Source of the DNA: Brassica napus
Taxonomy: Eukaryota > Streptophyta > Magnoliopsida > Brassicales > Brassicaceae
Direction: 5' to 3'
DNA length: 64,000 bases
Assembly: GCF_020379485.1 (NCBI RefSeq)
Contig: NC_063449.1
Coordinates: 34,965,473 to 35,029,472 of the forward strand
Positions 10,849-23,090 of this stretch are shown piece after piece; the stretch's first letter is position 1, and each line of letters opens with the position of its first letter. The notes below the pieces were generated by a model. The model was not told the DNA's origin. It was given only the letters and a program-made list of their open reading frames with translations, and made no database searches. The position numbers and the translations under genes are program-made.

Positions 10849-13800
10849 ATCTGCACATTGATTTTCTCCTCGCACAAACTCAACTTCAATTTGATCTTTT
10901 TCAACACATTCTCTGATGAAATGAAATCTCTTCTAGATGTGCTTACTTCGCCGATGAAAGACTGGGTTCTTGGCAAGTGATATGGCCGATTTGTTGTCAA
11001 CCAAAATCGTGGTTCTTTCTTGTTCTTTCCCCGTGACTTCACTTAGAAGATCTTGAAACCAGATGGCTTGCTTTGCAGCTTTTGTGGCTGCCATGAACTC
11101 TGCTTCGCAAGAAGATAGAGCCACCGTTTGTTGTTTCTGAGAGCACCAGGTTATCGGCGTGTCCCCAAAGAAAAACATGTGTCCTGAAGTATTTTCACCA
11201 TCATCAGGATCAGTATTGTGACTGATATCGCTGAAACCAACCAGTTTCTGTGTTCCATCTTTCTTGAACACCAAGCCATTGCCGAGAGTTCCCTTTAGAT
11301 ATCTTAGGAGTTGCTTTAGGGCGTTACCATGTGATTCTCTTGGTGACTGCATATATTTACTCAAGATTCCAACAGAGAAGGTGATATCAGGTCTTGTATG
11401 CATGAGATATTTTAGACATCCTATTCTTCTCCGGTACAAGGTTGCGTCGATCTCAGCTTCATCAATTGCCTTTGGTAATTTTAAGCCAAACTCCATAGGA
11501 ATTTGCGTTGAGTTGCAGTCTTGCATTCTTGCTTCTTTGAGTATTCGACTAGCATAGGCTTCTTGCTTGATTTTTATACCGTTCGAGCTCTGTTTGACTT
11601 CAATGCCTAGATAGTAGGTGAGCTTCCCGAGATCAGACATATCAAACTTCTTAGCCATCCCTTCTTTAAACTTCATTATCAACTTCAGTGAGTTCCCTGT
11701 TACAAAGAGATCGTCGACATAGATGGCAACGATGAGAAGCTTATCTCCTTCTTTCTTTCGATACACTGAACTCTCCTTAGAACACTTGGTGAATTTCATG
11801 TCGATCAGAATTCTGTTGAGCTTTGTGTTCCAAGCTCTTGGAGCTTGCTTTAATCCATATAAGGCTTTGGAAAGTTTGAAAACTTTATGCTCATCTCCCT
11901 TCTTTTCAAACCCTTCAGGCTGCGAGACATAAACTGCTTCTGTTAACTCACTGTGCAAGAGCGCCGTCTTGACATCGAGATGGTGAATTTCCCATCCGTT
12001 CATTGCAGCCATTCCGATCAAAAACCTTATAGTTTCTAATCGAGCAACTGGAGCAAAAACTTCATCATAATCCACTCCATGTTCTTGTACGTATCTTTTT
12101 GCGACTAATCGAGCTCTGAACTTATTGATTGAGCCGTATGTGTTTCTCTTAATTTTAAATACCCACTTGAGACCTATGATTTTAACTCCAGCTGGTCTAT
12201 CAACTAGGTCCCACATTCTGTTCTTGTTGATTGAATCAATCTCATCCTCACAGGCATTTGTCCATTGAACGATGTCCTTTGCTTCTTGATAGTTCAGAGG
12301 TTCGTCGTCAAGAGATCGAAGAAGAATCACACTTTTTAAATCTGCAAGAAGAATGTACTCATCGAGATGACTCGGGCTCTTTCTTTGTCGAGTTGATCTT
12401 CTAGGTTGAAGCTGTTCGCTTTGATCAGTACCAGGCTCCGTGTCGAGTACATCTGATGGTGTTTCAACCTCTTCAGTTGACTCTGTTTCTTTTTGCGTGC
12501 TGATCAAGTAAGGACATGCCTGATTCTAAACATGCCTGATTCTATTGTCTCCTCATTGTCCATAGCATCTCCCCATGTCACTCTAAACATGCCTGATTCT
12601 ATTGTCTCCTCTGTTTCATCTCCCTTCCAGTTCCAGCATTCTCTTTCATTAAAGATTACGTCACGGCTTATAACAATCCTTTTTGAAGTTGGATTGTAAA
12701 GCCAATAAGCCTTTTTCCCTGGTTCTATTCCAAGATGTACTAGCTTTATTGATCGATCATCAAGTTTTCTTAGCTTCCCGGAGTCGATCTTTGCATGAGC
12801 AATGCATCCGAAGATCCTGAGATGACCAATGCTAGGTTTCCTGTTCCTTAGACACTCGTAAGGTGCTGGTTCTTAAGGGCTATTGTAGGAACTCGATTGA
12901 TTAGATATGTGGCATGTCGTACTGCTTCTCCCCACATATAATTTGGAACACTCATAGCTTTCAATATGCTTCTCGTCATCTCCATGAGTCTACGGTTTCT
13001 TCGTTCTACCACGCCATTTTGTTGCGGAGTGTAAGGTGATGTTAAGTGGCGTCTGATTCCTTTTTCTTCGCAATAGTCTTGAAAGTATTTTGAGGTGAAC
13101 TCTCCACCCCTATCTGTTCTTAGAGTTACTATCTCCTTGTTGACATCCTTCTCAACGAGTGATTTGAATGTTTTGAATCTTTTAAAGACGTCACTCTTCT
13201 CCTTTAGTAGTATTGACCACATATACCTTGTGTGATCATCTATTATGACGAAGATGTATCTATTGTGTGACAATGTTGCAGGTGAGATCGGTCCACAAAG
13301 ATCTGCGTGTAAGAGCTCCAATGCACGAGAAGCTCTGTAGTTTGTTGCCTTTGGAAAAGCTTGTCGAGCTGTTTTCCAACTAGACATGAGTCGCACATCT
13401 GTTTCTCTCCTTCGATGTTTGGTAGTCCTAAAACCATATCAGGCATTGACATTGATTTTATGGTTTTAAAGCTAATGTGCCCAAGTCTAGCGTGCCACTT
13501 CCATGAATGTTCATCAAGTTTCGCAAGAAAGCAAGCTGGTTTGCCGATTTTCAAACTGATCTTGTACAGTCTGTTCGTTGATCTTGGTACCTTCACAAGC
13601 AATCTTCCATTAGGATCTTGTAAAGTTAAGTAATCATCCTTCATCCTCACTTCACAGCTCTGTTTTGTAGCTTGTCCGAGACTTAAGATATTGCTTCTTA
13701 GGTCATGAATGAAATAGACATCAGTTAGAAGCTTTTGCTCCCCTGTTTTTGCTTCAAACAAAATTGATCCTTTTCCATTGATGCTGACGCAAGATCCATC

Positions 13801-14831
13801 ACCAAACTTCACTTTATCTTTAATCTTTTCATTCAGTTCCGAGAAGTATGGCCTTTCACCGGTCATATGATTACTTGCACCGTTATCTAGGTACCAACAA
13901 CCTTCCTCCTTCTTGCTTGATTCATACGTTTTCGGTATGACCTTCTCTTCGTTTAAGAATACAACTTCGTGCATATAGAGAGCTGCATCTGCAACTTCTG
14001 TTTCCGTTTGATTGAGCTCTTGATCATCTTTCTTATTAGGACACACAGAGGCAAAGTGACCTTTCTTATGACAGTTGAAGCATTCAATCTGTGAGTAGTC
14101 CCTTTTTTTTTGGTTCTCTCGTTTGAGCTGCTTCTACCACGTCCCCTTCCTCTGTTGCCTCTACCACGACCACGATTACCACCTCTGGTTCTTCCTCTGT
14201 TACTTTGATCGGAGTTTGAGTAGAGGAGAGTACATTGTTGTTCGTGTGTGTCATCACCGAGTGTGCGTTCCTCGAAAGCTTTGAGTCTCCCAACAATGTC
14301 TTCATAACTTGTCTTATTTAGGTCAAGTACTTGCTCAAGCGCCGCCGTGATGTGAATGTACTTGCTCCGTGGGAAGCTGTTCAGAAACTTTTTCACAAGC
14401 TTAGGTTCATCGAGTGTTTGACCTAGGGATGCAGACTTTGCAGCTAGTTCTGATATCTTGCCAGAGAAGGTATCAATTGTGTCTGAATCCAACATCCTTA
14501 AGCGCTCATATTCGTTCATCAGGGTTTGTAGACGACCTTCTTTGACACGTTCGGCACCAAGGTTTCTGGATTTAATGGCTTCCCAAATCTCTTTAGGGGA
14601 GTCTTCTTCTCCAACTTGCATAATCTGATTCTCAGGAATAGATTGAAACAAGAGTGCTGTTGCGATGTCATTCTTTTCTTCGTCAGTTGTACCAGGATCG
14701 ATTGCTTCCCAAACCTTGTGAACTCTCAATAAGACCTTCATCCTTTTCGTCCATACAGTGTAATTCGTCGTGCTGAGCATAGGACATCGCACTGAGCTGG
14801 GAACGCCTTCTCTTTTCCCTAACGCTTTCAT
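10849..14831 (-). pseudogene. Copia-1 gag-pol polyprotein, broken by frameshifts
   Basis: The polyprotein would package element RNA, reverse-transcribe it and integrate the copy. Reading leftwards: gag (NYTVW motif near 14760, RG-rich tail near 14170), CCHC zinc knuckle near 14070, aspartic protease LDNGAS near 13890, integrase HHCC and core (DRGGEF near 13110), RT with YVDDLF near 11720, and RNase H (SSCEAEF near 11090). Frame changes occur in an oligo-T/A run near 14100, near 13340 and near 12860. A short duplicated segment at about 12515-12613 lies before the RT frame, which is open from 12507 to 10933. The lesions are few, consistent with the youth of the LTRs. Confidence 0.85.
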
Positions 14832-14904
14832 ATCCGTTAATGTTTTTCGTATCAGCCATTGTTCTTGACTGTGTAATCACAGAACCTAGAGCTCTGATGC
14901 CAAA

Positions 14905-15154
14905 TAAAGTAGTCAATAACACAAAACTTATAAAACGTTTTCTTTGTTTTATTTCTTTCTTAGCTTTCTTATTCTTTTCTTATTAGATCCTCTTACATCA
15001 TGATCTCTTTATATAAGCAATAGAAATCCTAACTTATCCTATTACATAGTAATCTAGGAAACTTATCTTTATCCTAGACCTTTTAGTATTAGTTATCCAA
15101 GATTCCTTTTTGAATAACTTGTTTATTAAGTAAACTCTTGAAGCTTATCCAACA
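14905..15154 (-). repeat. 5' LTR of Copia-1
   Basis: The 250-bp LTR is adjacent to the primer-binding site at 14891-14904. It starts TGTTGGATAAGC on the minus strand, the same start as the Copia-3 LTR at 61369. Confidence 0.95.
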
Positions 15155-15418
15155 ATGACGGCTAATTTGCTAGCCAAAGCCCCTTCCACTTTGTCAAACT
15201 ATTACAACGAGTATCGGCCAGAATTATTAGCTTATATTATATCCAACCATAATTTACAGATAAAAGAAAACACACGAGCAAGCATAAAGTTGCAGAAGAG
15301 TTGAGTGACGAACAAAGATTTTACTCGTTTGTCTTATTTTCAACCATTTGCACAAAGATTACTTGAAAACAATTAAAAAAAGTACGTGATTCTGAGAAGG
15401 ATATATTGAGTTATATGA

Positions 15419-17251
15419 TCACTTGAGAGAAAACTGGTAAAATGGTAAACGGTTTGCTTCATCGACTCCAACATGGTGGTCCACTTTCATCGGACGTCTT
15501 GGTGCGTAGTTATCTGCTCCGACATACCTACAAACCTCTGTAGCGTAGTTATTATGTGAAGCTTCTAGCCTACGCAATGTACTTACCCATTCACTTTTCT
15601 CTTTGTTGCATAAAAATGTTCCCAACATTTTAAGGGTAAGAGGAAGACGATTTGAAACTTGGACAGCAAGAAACGAAAGTTCCTCGAAACCGGGACGAGG
15701 TTTTCTTTCCTTGAAAGCAAACTCTGAGAATAAAGCAAGAGCTTCCTCAAATTTAGGACAGTCAAGCTCGTATATGTGTTTTACTCCACATTGAGTGAGC
15801 AGCGACCTGTCTTTAGTGATTACAATGACTCGACTTCCTGGACCAAACCAACTGGCTTCTTTGATTATACCTTTTAGCTGCTTAATGTCATCCACACCAT
15901 CAGCAACAAGCAGAACCTTCCGGCGTCGGATCATTTCTTTGATGGCATCAATAGATCTCCCATGGAAGCTACTCTCTTTTAAAGCTTCACGAGCGAGATC
16001 AGTCACTAACGACTCTGGTTTGTAGCTGCAATCTTGTGTTCGGATCCTGTTTATGAAGAAAAAATAGTGCTGAAAGTGAGGTGAAATATCATCATAAACG
16101 TGTCTTACAAGGCTTGTCTTCCCAACACCCTCAACTCCACAAACTCCTATTATTGTGGACTTTGCACGCAACGTTAATGCTCGCAGATCTTCAAAACGTG
16201 AGTTTCTCCTGATGTCAGTATTGTCTCTTACTGATATCCTCCGCAAAGGCTTATGCATTTCCTCACTTAGCTTTATTTTGAACAATAGCTTCAAACTCCT
16301 ATAAGTACTGAGACCAGTACTAGTCTGATATCTTGATGTGGAAGATGTCAGAATATCGGAAACGAAACTAGTAACTTTACCCACCAGCTCTGAGTCATCC
16401 TTGCTGATTATATATGTCAGCAGTTACAATGATATTAATTACCCTTGAATAAAAAAATATGGGCAATTTTCTCAAATAGTCATTTTTAAGTTTTGGTCAC
16501 AAAAATGACACCAAGAAAGAAAATGACCAAAATAATATTTTTTATTTTGAAAATTTTAATTTTAATTTTAATTTCTAATTATTTAAATTTGAAACTATAT
16601 CTCCAAAACTCCACACCCTTTAACTCTAAACCCTAAGTCTAGATTAATTAACCTCTGTTTCAAAAAAAAAAAAATTTAGTTAACCCCAGAGTAAAAACAC
16701 ATTTTTATCTTTTAATAAAACCTATTTTGGTAATAAAAAGCTATTTTTATGACAAAAACTAAAAAATAGCTATAGTAAGAAATTTCTCAAAAAATCAAAC
16801 ATAGGAATAGATAATAGGAAACAAGGTACCAGTCGAGGGAATTAAAACCAGATTTGTTGATTATGTGAGCGTCAAGCCACTTCTTGACAATCTCAAGGGA
16901 CCTCCTCTGAGGCTCATGCATGGTTTGGGCGTCTTTTCCTGCAGTTCTCAACATTTTCAAGAAATCGTTTGGATCAAGTTGGAAGAAGACAGGCACTGCG
17001 GTCAAAGTTCCTTTCTTATCACAATCAATAATCGTTGCCAAGTCGTCGACCCACAAGTCCAAAGACGCGTGGTCGTTTGAGAATATAGGGATCGCAACCA
17101 GAGATACTTGGAGGGCTTGAACCGACACGGGGCAAGACTCTGAAGATGTGGAAGTTGTGATGTCTTTCTTCTTTAATGAACTAAGAAGATGGCTTAGAAA
17201 AGTTTTGCGGGTCTGCTCTCCTCTGAAACTCAAGAACACGTCGTTCTTCAT
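15419..17251 (-). CDS. TN-A: TIR-NBS protein without LRR, degenerate TIR active site
   Basis: Two exons, 17251-16830 and 16403-15419, join in phase 2 through GT/AG sites to give an intact 468-residue frame. The TIR (residues about 3-135) starts DVFLSFRGEQTRK. It is about eight residues shorter than TN-B between the ITT motif and the catalytic helix, and has Asp70 (WVDDL) where active plant TIRs have Glu. The NB-ARC keeps a P-loop (GVEGVGKTS), kinase-2 (KVLLVADGVDD) and RNBS-B (GSRVIVITKD). GLPL is replaced by NRLPLTL, and no MHD motif or LRR follows. LRR-less TN proteins are a known class in Brassicaceae and often act with full NLRs. The gene lies head-to-head with TNL2, 669 bp apart. Predicted to be cytoplasmic or nuclear and to lack NADase activity, hence a regulator or decoy; that role is inference. 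Confidence 0.85.
16480..16790. repeat. Dispersed AT-rich repeat in the TN-A intron
   Basis: The segment has cacccttta-actctaaaccc-taagtctagattaatta near 16612-16650. It also has tttttatcttttaataaaa and aagaaatttctca near its right end. The same order of blocks is seen at about 4085-4295 in TNL1 intron 1. It is probably a non-autonomous transposon remnant common in this genome. No termini or target duplication could be defined. Confidence 0.55.
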
Positions 17252-17920
17252 TATGATTTGATCTAGGCGAGGGAGAGACTCATGAAATTCTTTCTTTCGT
17301 TCTTATTCTTACATAGAACTTGCTATGAGAAATTGTCTTAGAGCTTTGTAGCTCGTGTGTTTAAGCACTTTGACAAAAACAATAGATGACGTGACCTGCA
17401 CGACAGCTAAACCCCAAACAAAGTCGTCTCCAATACCCATTATTCCGCTAATAATTGTAATGCATATAATAAGCTCGGTTTATAATCAAGATGAATGATA
17501 ATGACAGAACATCTTGAAAATGATTATGACATAGTTAATTAGGGCTAAGTTGCCATGCTTATACCATCTAGATATCAAAATTCTCAATCAAATCCTTGAG
17601 GTCAAACAAACATATGGTTTTATCGACCACTCAAAAAAAGAACATGCTTGCCAGTCGTTATACGCCAACCACGCAATGATTCACGACTTGAGTTTAAAGA
17701 AATGTAACTATCATGATATAACTATAATAACATAACATAGTCTAACTATAAGTTCTCCATATTTATAATATAAGCCAATCTGTCATAAGCTTGAAGAATT
17801 CAAATTACCAGCTTGTCGCGCCCATTTACAAAGTCGTTGACTTGAATTAATCAATACCAAACGTGATCGTAGCCCATGATATAAAACTTCAAACCAAGAC
17901 TCTTCTTCTGTACATATCAA
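17252..17920. promoter_or_regulatory. Shared 669-bp region between divergent TN-A and TNL2
   Basis: This is the whole ATG-to-ATG interval of the head-to-head pair, so both promoters must lie in it unless they extend into the genes. On the plus strand there is TATAAAA at 17880-17886, only 35 bp before the TNL2 start codon, implying a very short 5' UTR. W-box cores occur at 17600-17605 (GGTCAA) and 17837-17842 (TTGACT). The 17535-17615 block is shared with the TNL1 upstream region. No clear TATA box for TN-A was fixed. Confidence 0.55.
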
Positions 17921-20900
17921 ATGGACTCATTTGTTGCTTCACCTCGTGACAAGAAGCGGTACGATGTATTCCTCAGCTTCCGAGGAAAAGATACACGTAG
18001 AGGCATCGTCAGCCACTTGCACAGCGCACTTGTCGGGAGAGTTGATGACACATTCAAAGATGACGAAACAATTGAAATTGGTGACACAATTTCTGAAGAA
18101 ATCAAGGAAGCTATACGGAACTCCAAGTTTGCCATTGTGGTTATCTCCAAAGACTATGTTTCCTCAACTTGGTGCCTGAACGAGCTCCAAATGATAATGG
18201 ATCTTCACAAGAAGAAGCAACTCCTTGTTCTCCCAATCTTCTACGACGTGGTTCCTTCAGATGTTAAGCACCAGAGAGGCACATTTTCCTTAAGACGGTA
18301 TCAACCCTCGATGGTTATGCGAATACTTTCCAGCAAGGAAAGAACAATGGCGGCACATGTTCGGAAATGGAGAAAAGCCCTCACCCGAGTCGGAGGAGTA
18401 TCAGGCAAGGATTCTAGAGCCTGGTGAGTTTTCAATTTTTCAGAGACAATTCCCTTATAAGACGTTAGTAATTATGCTATACAAATTGAATCAAACAAAG
18501 TACGAACGTAAAGGTTATATAAAGAAAAATGATTTAGGATAAGTTGTTAGTTCTTGTCTGAATGTCGAAACAAGGCTAGGTTTAGGTGAAATGTATTGTC
18601 CGTCTTGGTTCTTCTCTGGTACCTGCATTAAATATGGTGTTTCACCTTCTTTATGATCCAAAAGACACTATAACTTGAAATATAAAGTTTTTTGCTCTAA
18701 AAAAAAAGAACTTCAAATTTGAAGTTTCATATTTTTATTTACATTTTGGTCTCTACAATTACAAATCACATTTATGATTCATAAATATTTTCTTGTTTAT
18801 TGTTTTAATCCTTATAAAAATTATATCCCATAAATATTTTAAGTTTTGTTTAAAAAATTAAAGTTTACACATAAAATTAAATAAAACTTTAAAATAAAAT
18901 TTAAAATATTTAAAACTATATTTAAATAACAAAAAAAGACAAAAGAAACTTAACAAAAAATTTTTTAAAAAAATTATATAAAGACATAACTATTACATAA
19001 ATTTAATTATTACAGCAATACTAATAGTTGGGTAAGTTTGATCCGGAACCTTCAAAATTTTCAAATATTGTCCAATTTTTTTTTTGTGTAACTGAAGATA
19101 GTTGTTGTTGTTGATGATGTATTTTGGTACAATTCTATCTTGTTCATATTTAATATATTCACGATTATTAATATCGTCGATAAAAGTTAGTCTTTTAGAA
19201 ATATTTTATGTTTATCTTTTACTTTCTTGTTCTAATCTATTGTATTTACAAGTATTAATATCACCCGATTCAACAATTTTTATCAATAATTTACAGATTA
19301 AAAATAAGGAAAGCCATTTTTACTTCGAAATGCACTAGTAGATCATATATGCATTACGAAAATCACTTTATGGAATAATATGATATTTTTCTTGAAGTAT
19401 AATATTAATTAAGTTATTTTGTTTAAAATTTTATATTTTAATTTTATATTTTATTAATTAATATTGTTGTAATATGTTTATATATGTGCTAGTTATTTAC
19501 AAAAGTTTTATGAATTCAAATTAGCTATGACAAATATAATGATCATATTATAAAATAAAAATAGTTTTTAAGTTGAGTTTAAAGTTTTGCTTTTGGAAAA
19601 AAACACATTTAAACTTCAAATATAAAATTTTGAAAACTTAAAAATAGAATTTTTTTTGGAGATGCTCTTAGTTAATAACATAGTCTACAAAAGTATCTTA
19701 AAGGCAACAAGTCCTTGGGAAAATATTTAGTAAATTGAGCAATCATCTTGCTTCATCAGTAAATTCAGAAATTATCTAGTAGAAGTCAACCTATTCAAAG
19801 AAAAATGTTTTCCTGTGTTTATACGTGTGTTTTGTCTTTCATGTTAGCAAGGACGAGGCCACGATGGTTGACGATATCGTTGAGCACATTGCAAGAGAGC
19901 TAACCTCAATGCAGCCACTAGAGATGGGTGATATTGTTGGAATGGACGCCCACATGGAACAAATCGAACCTCTGTTGGATATGGACTCGGCAACGAATGA
20001 TGTCCGGATGATAGGAATATGGGGAATGGGAGGCATAGGCAAAACCACAATTGCCAAGTGCATATATAACAAATACTCACCTCGGTTTGGTCGTCGCTTT
20101 TGCTTCATAGAGAACGCTAGAATTGCGGGAAGGAATGGCCTCCCAGGTTTACAAAGAGAGCTTCTTTCTAACATCCTGGGCAAAAAGCAAGCAAACATCT
20201 CGGATAAGGAGAAAGGATGCAATCTTATCAAATCAAAGCTTAAGAAACTCAAAGTTCTCCTTGTCCTTGATGATGTGGACAACGAGGAACAGCTTCTTGC
20301 TCTGGCAAAAGATACTAGCTGGTTCGGACCAGGGAGCCGAATCATTATCACAACACGAGATTTAGGCTTGCTCCACTTCTGTAGGCTGAGAATTGTACAC
20401 CATGTAAACTTTTTGGGACATGATGATTCGATCCGAGTCTTCAAACAAGTTGCTTTTGACGGGGGACGGCCTCCTTCTGATGTCTACGAACAACTATCAA
20501 TCCGTGCTTCTAAGCTTGCTCAAGGGCTTCCTTCAGCGCTAGATGCTTTTGGCACATATCTCCGTCAAAAAATCTCTACAGAGGCGTGGGAAAGGGCATT
20601 GGATATTCTTGAAAAATTCCCTCCTCAAAGTATCATGGAAATTGTGAGAACTAGCTACGAAGGTTTAGACAAACGAGACCAGGCTGTGTTCCTTCACCTT
20701 GCATGTCTCTTCAACGGAGACAATTTCCATCGTGTAGCTACGCTATTTGATCATGGTGATGAACGGATAAAAGATTTAAGAAAGAAGTCTCTCATTGATA
20801 TATCACCTGATGGATGCATCACAATGCATGTCTTGGTAGAACAAGCGGGGAGAGAAATTGTGCTCCAGGAATCCAAGTCCAAGCTTTGGAGGCGAAGAAT

Positions 20901-23090
20901 CTTGTGGGAACCCGAGGAAATTGTTTCTGTGCTGCAAAACACCACGGTAAGTTTCCTCAAAACTAAAAGATCAATCCTCCATCCTTGTGCATGTACTTTC
21001 ATTGTCTTACTGTCAAGTGACTCTGGTGAATCTCTTCTCAGGGTATAGCATTAGCAACAACTGAAGGTGTATCACTACACATGTGTGATATGCCTCGCAT
21101 GGTGTCTATTGACGGTGGCATTCTAAACGCAATCAACAATCTCGAATACTTCAAGGCCTTCACACATTTGAACAATATAGAGTCCACGTTGAACTTCGTT
21201 CCATGCACTGAAAATCTTCCCAAAACACTTAGATTACTACACTGGGATGCTTATCCAATGAAGACTCTGCCTTCTAAATACTATCCATATCGTCTCACTG
21301 AACTTAATCTGCGTTACAGCAATCTCGTGCGGCTCTGGGATGGAATCCTGGTAAGCTAGTGCAGTGCGTTGGTGTTGAGACTGATTAAGCAATCAAAAAG
21401 GTTTCAAGATCTATTAAAAACTCTCTCTTGGTTGTTTTCTTTTTCTTAGAATCAGGGCCTCGGTCAACTGAAGAGACTAGATGTTACTGGCTCAAAGAAT
21501 CTGATCGAAATTCCAGATCTTTCAAGAGCCACGGAACTAGAGGCGTTGATAATGAAAGGCTGCAGGAGACTGGAGAAAATTCCGGAGTCCATTGGTCTCC
21601 TATCTTCCCTACGAAAACTTGATTTATCCCAGTGTGACGGCTTAATGAATCTTCAAATCTATATATCAGAAACGACAGCCCTTCCAGAATCCAGACTCAG
21701 GCGACGCCCGCAAATCATATTGACGCTTCCCAGAGCAGTAAAGCCATTAACTTCTCTTGCAAACCTATCCATAGAGGGGAGAATACACATCGAGTTAACG
21801 CATCTCAAGGGTAACGCAGAGCACCTCTCTTTTATGCCCGAGAAACAAGTCTTTGATGATGAATTTCTAATGACGCCAAAGGACCAATCACCGACAATCC
21901 CAAGCTTCCATGACTTCGAATCGCTTAGCATCAAGCGGTTTAGCTACACCGAGGATAATGCCCCCTTCAGTTGCATTAGCTTCTCACGCCTCCCTTGCTT
22001 GACAGAGTTGAACCTAATCAACTTGAACATCCAGGTAATCCCAGAAGACATTGGTCAACTGCACTCACTAGAGAAACTAGACCTCAGCGGAAACGATTTC
22101 GTCAATTTACCAACATCAATGAAGAACCTTTGTAAGCTGAAACACGCCAGGCTCTCCAACTGCGTCAACCTCGAGGCGTTACCGGGGCTGACAGGGCTGC
22201 AGAGTCTCAATCTCTCCGGCTGTTCCAGCCTCAAATCACTACTGGAACCTCCACATTCGGTTCAAGAAGTAACCACATACAGTTTGCTGGAGCTTGAGAT
22301 AGACAACTGCACGCAAGTTAAATCATTTTCACATCAGCTTAGTCATTTCACTAGATTAACATATCTAAACCTCAGCAGCAACGACTTTGAGGCAATCCCT
22401 GAAAGCATCACAGAGCTAACATCTCTGGGAACACTCCGCCTCAACAACTGCAAGAAACTCAAAACAGTGGAAGATCTCCCACAGAGCGTCGAGCATCTCT
22501 ATGCACACGGATGCGATTCCCTGGAGAATGTCACTCTTTCCCCAAATCATTCAATCAAACACCTCGATCTTAGCCATTGCTTCAGTCTGCAACAAGATGA
22601 GCAACTGATTACTCAATTTCTAAACAACGGATATAGCGAAGAGGTATGCTCGGTGCAACGATCGATTTGCTTACCCGGAGCTAGAATCCCCGAATATTTC
22701 GAAATTCAATCATCAGGAAGATCTACGACGATCAGCCTATCACCGATTAGGTTTACGCTCGCAGCTATAGGTTTCGCTGCATGTATCATGGTTTCTTGCG
22801 AGAGGTCCGTCTATCTCCAATTCCCGGCGTTTAGTTACGATTGGAGCTACGAAGAAGATGATGAAGTGATTCTGATTAACGTCAAACCAAATATCTATCG
22901 TGAATCGGAGATTGAGGGAAAAGATACGATCCCATCGCATCACCTGGTTATCATCCACGTCGCGAGTAGCGTAAGCACTGAGAGGATTGAAGAGTTGCGA
23001 CTCGAGTCCCATCTTCAGTTTCCAGGCGAGTTTCGGTTTCCACCCGCCGATATAAGAGCTTGTGGAATACGAATGATTTACGAAGACTGA
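17921..23090 (+). CDS. TNL2: intact TIR-NBS-LRR immune receptor
   Basis: Four exons (17921-18423, 19848-20946, 21042-21350, 21456-23090) join in phase to 1181 residues. The start is the first ATG, 11 residues before the TIR core. The TIR carries Glu88 in STWCLNEL, the NADase position. NB-ARC motifs are GMGGIGKTT (Lys about 233), LLVLDDVD, TTRD, GLPSAL and an MHV-type MHD motif (ITMHVL). LRRs run from exon 3 through exon 4 (for example LEKLDLSGNDF). A C-JID domain (ICLPGARIPEYF) starts near residue 1040. Such receptors bind or guard effector targets, assemble and make TIR-derived nucleotide signals for EDS1. Unlike TNL1, no intron separates LRR from C-JID. Intron 1 (18424-19847) is AT-rich. 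TN-A lies divergently upstream. Effector specificity cannot be read from sequence. Confidence 0.92.
18424..19847 (+). other. Long AT-rich first intron of TNL2
   Basis: This 1.4-kb intron has donor GTGAG and acceptor TTAG. About 18690-19670 is unusually A/T-rich and ends with ttggagatgctctta, which resembles the terminus of a common Brassicaceae MITE. The opposite end was not identified, so only possible transposon content is claimed. Confidence 0.4.

Larger units (their letters stand above)
10498..15154 (-). mobile_element. Copia-1 LTR retrotransposon, young but frameshifted
   Basis: Two 250-bp LTRs bound the element: 10498-10747 (3' LTR) and 14905-15154 (5' LTR). They differ at about five positions by eye (about 98% identical), implying recent insertion. 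A perfect 5-bp target duplication, ATGAC, flanks it at 10493-10497 and 15155-15159. On the minus strand the LTR starts TGTTGG and ends TTTA. The initiator-Met-tRNA-type primer site tttggcatcagagc is at 14904-14891, and a purine-rich tract precedes the 3' LTR. Domain order gag, protease, integrase, RT, RNase H defines Copia. It lies in the TNL1 to TN-A gap and is closely related to Copia-3 at the right edge. Confidence 0.95.

Noticed and set aside
19839..20444. 201-codon open frame on the minus strand
   Set aside because: It is the antisense shadow of the TNL2 NB-ARC exon, whose plus-strand frame has full NB-ARC motifs and splice sites.
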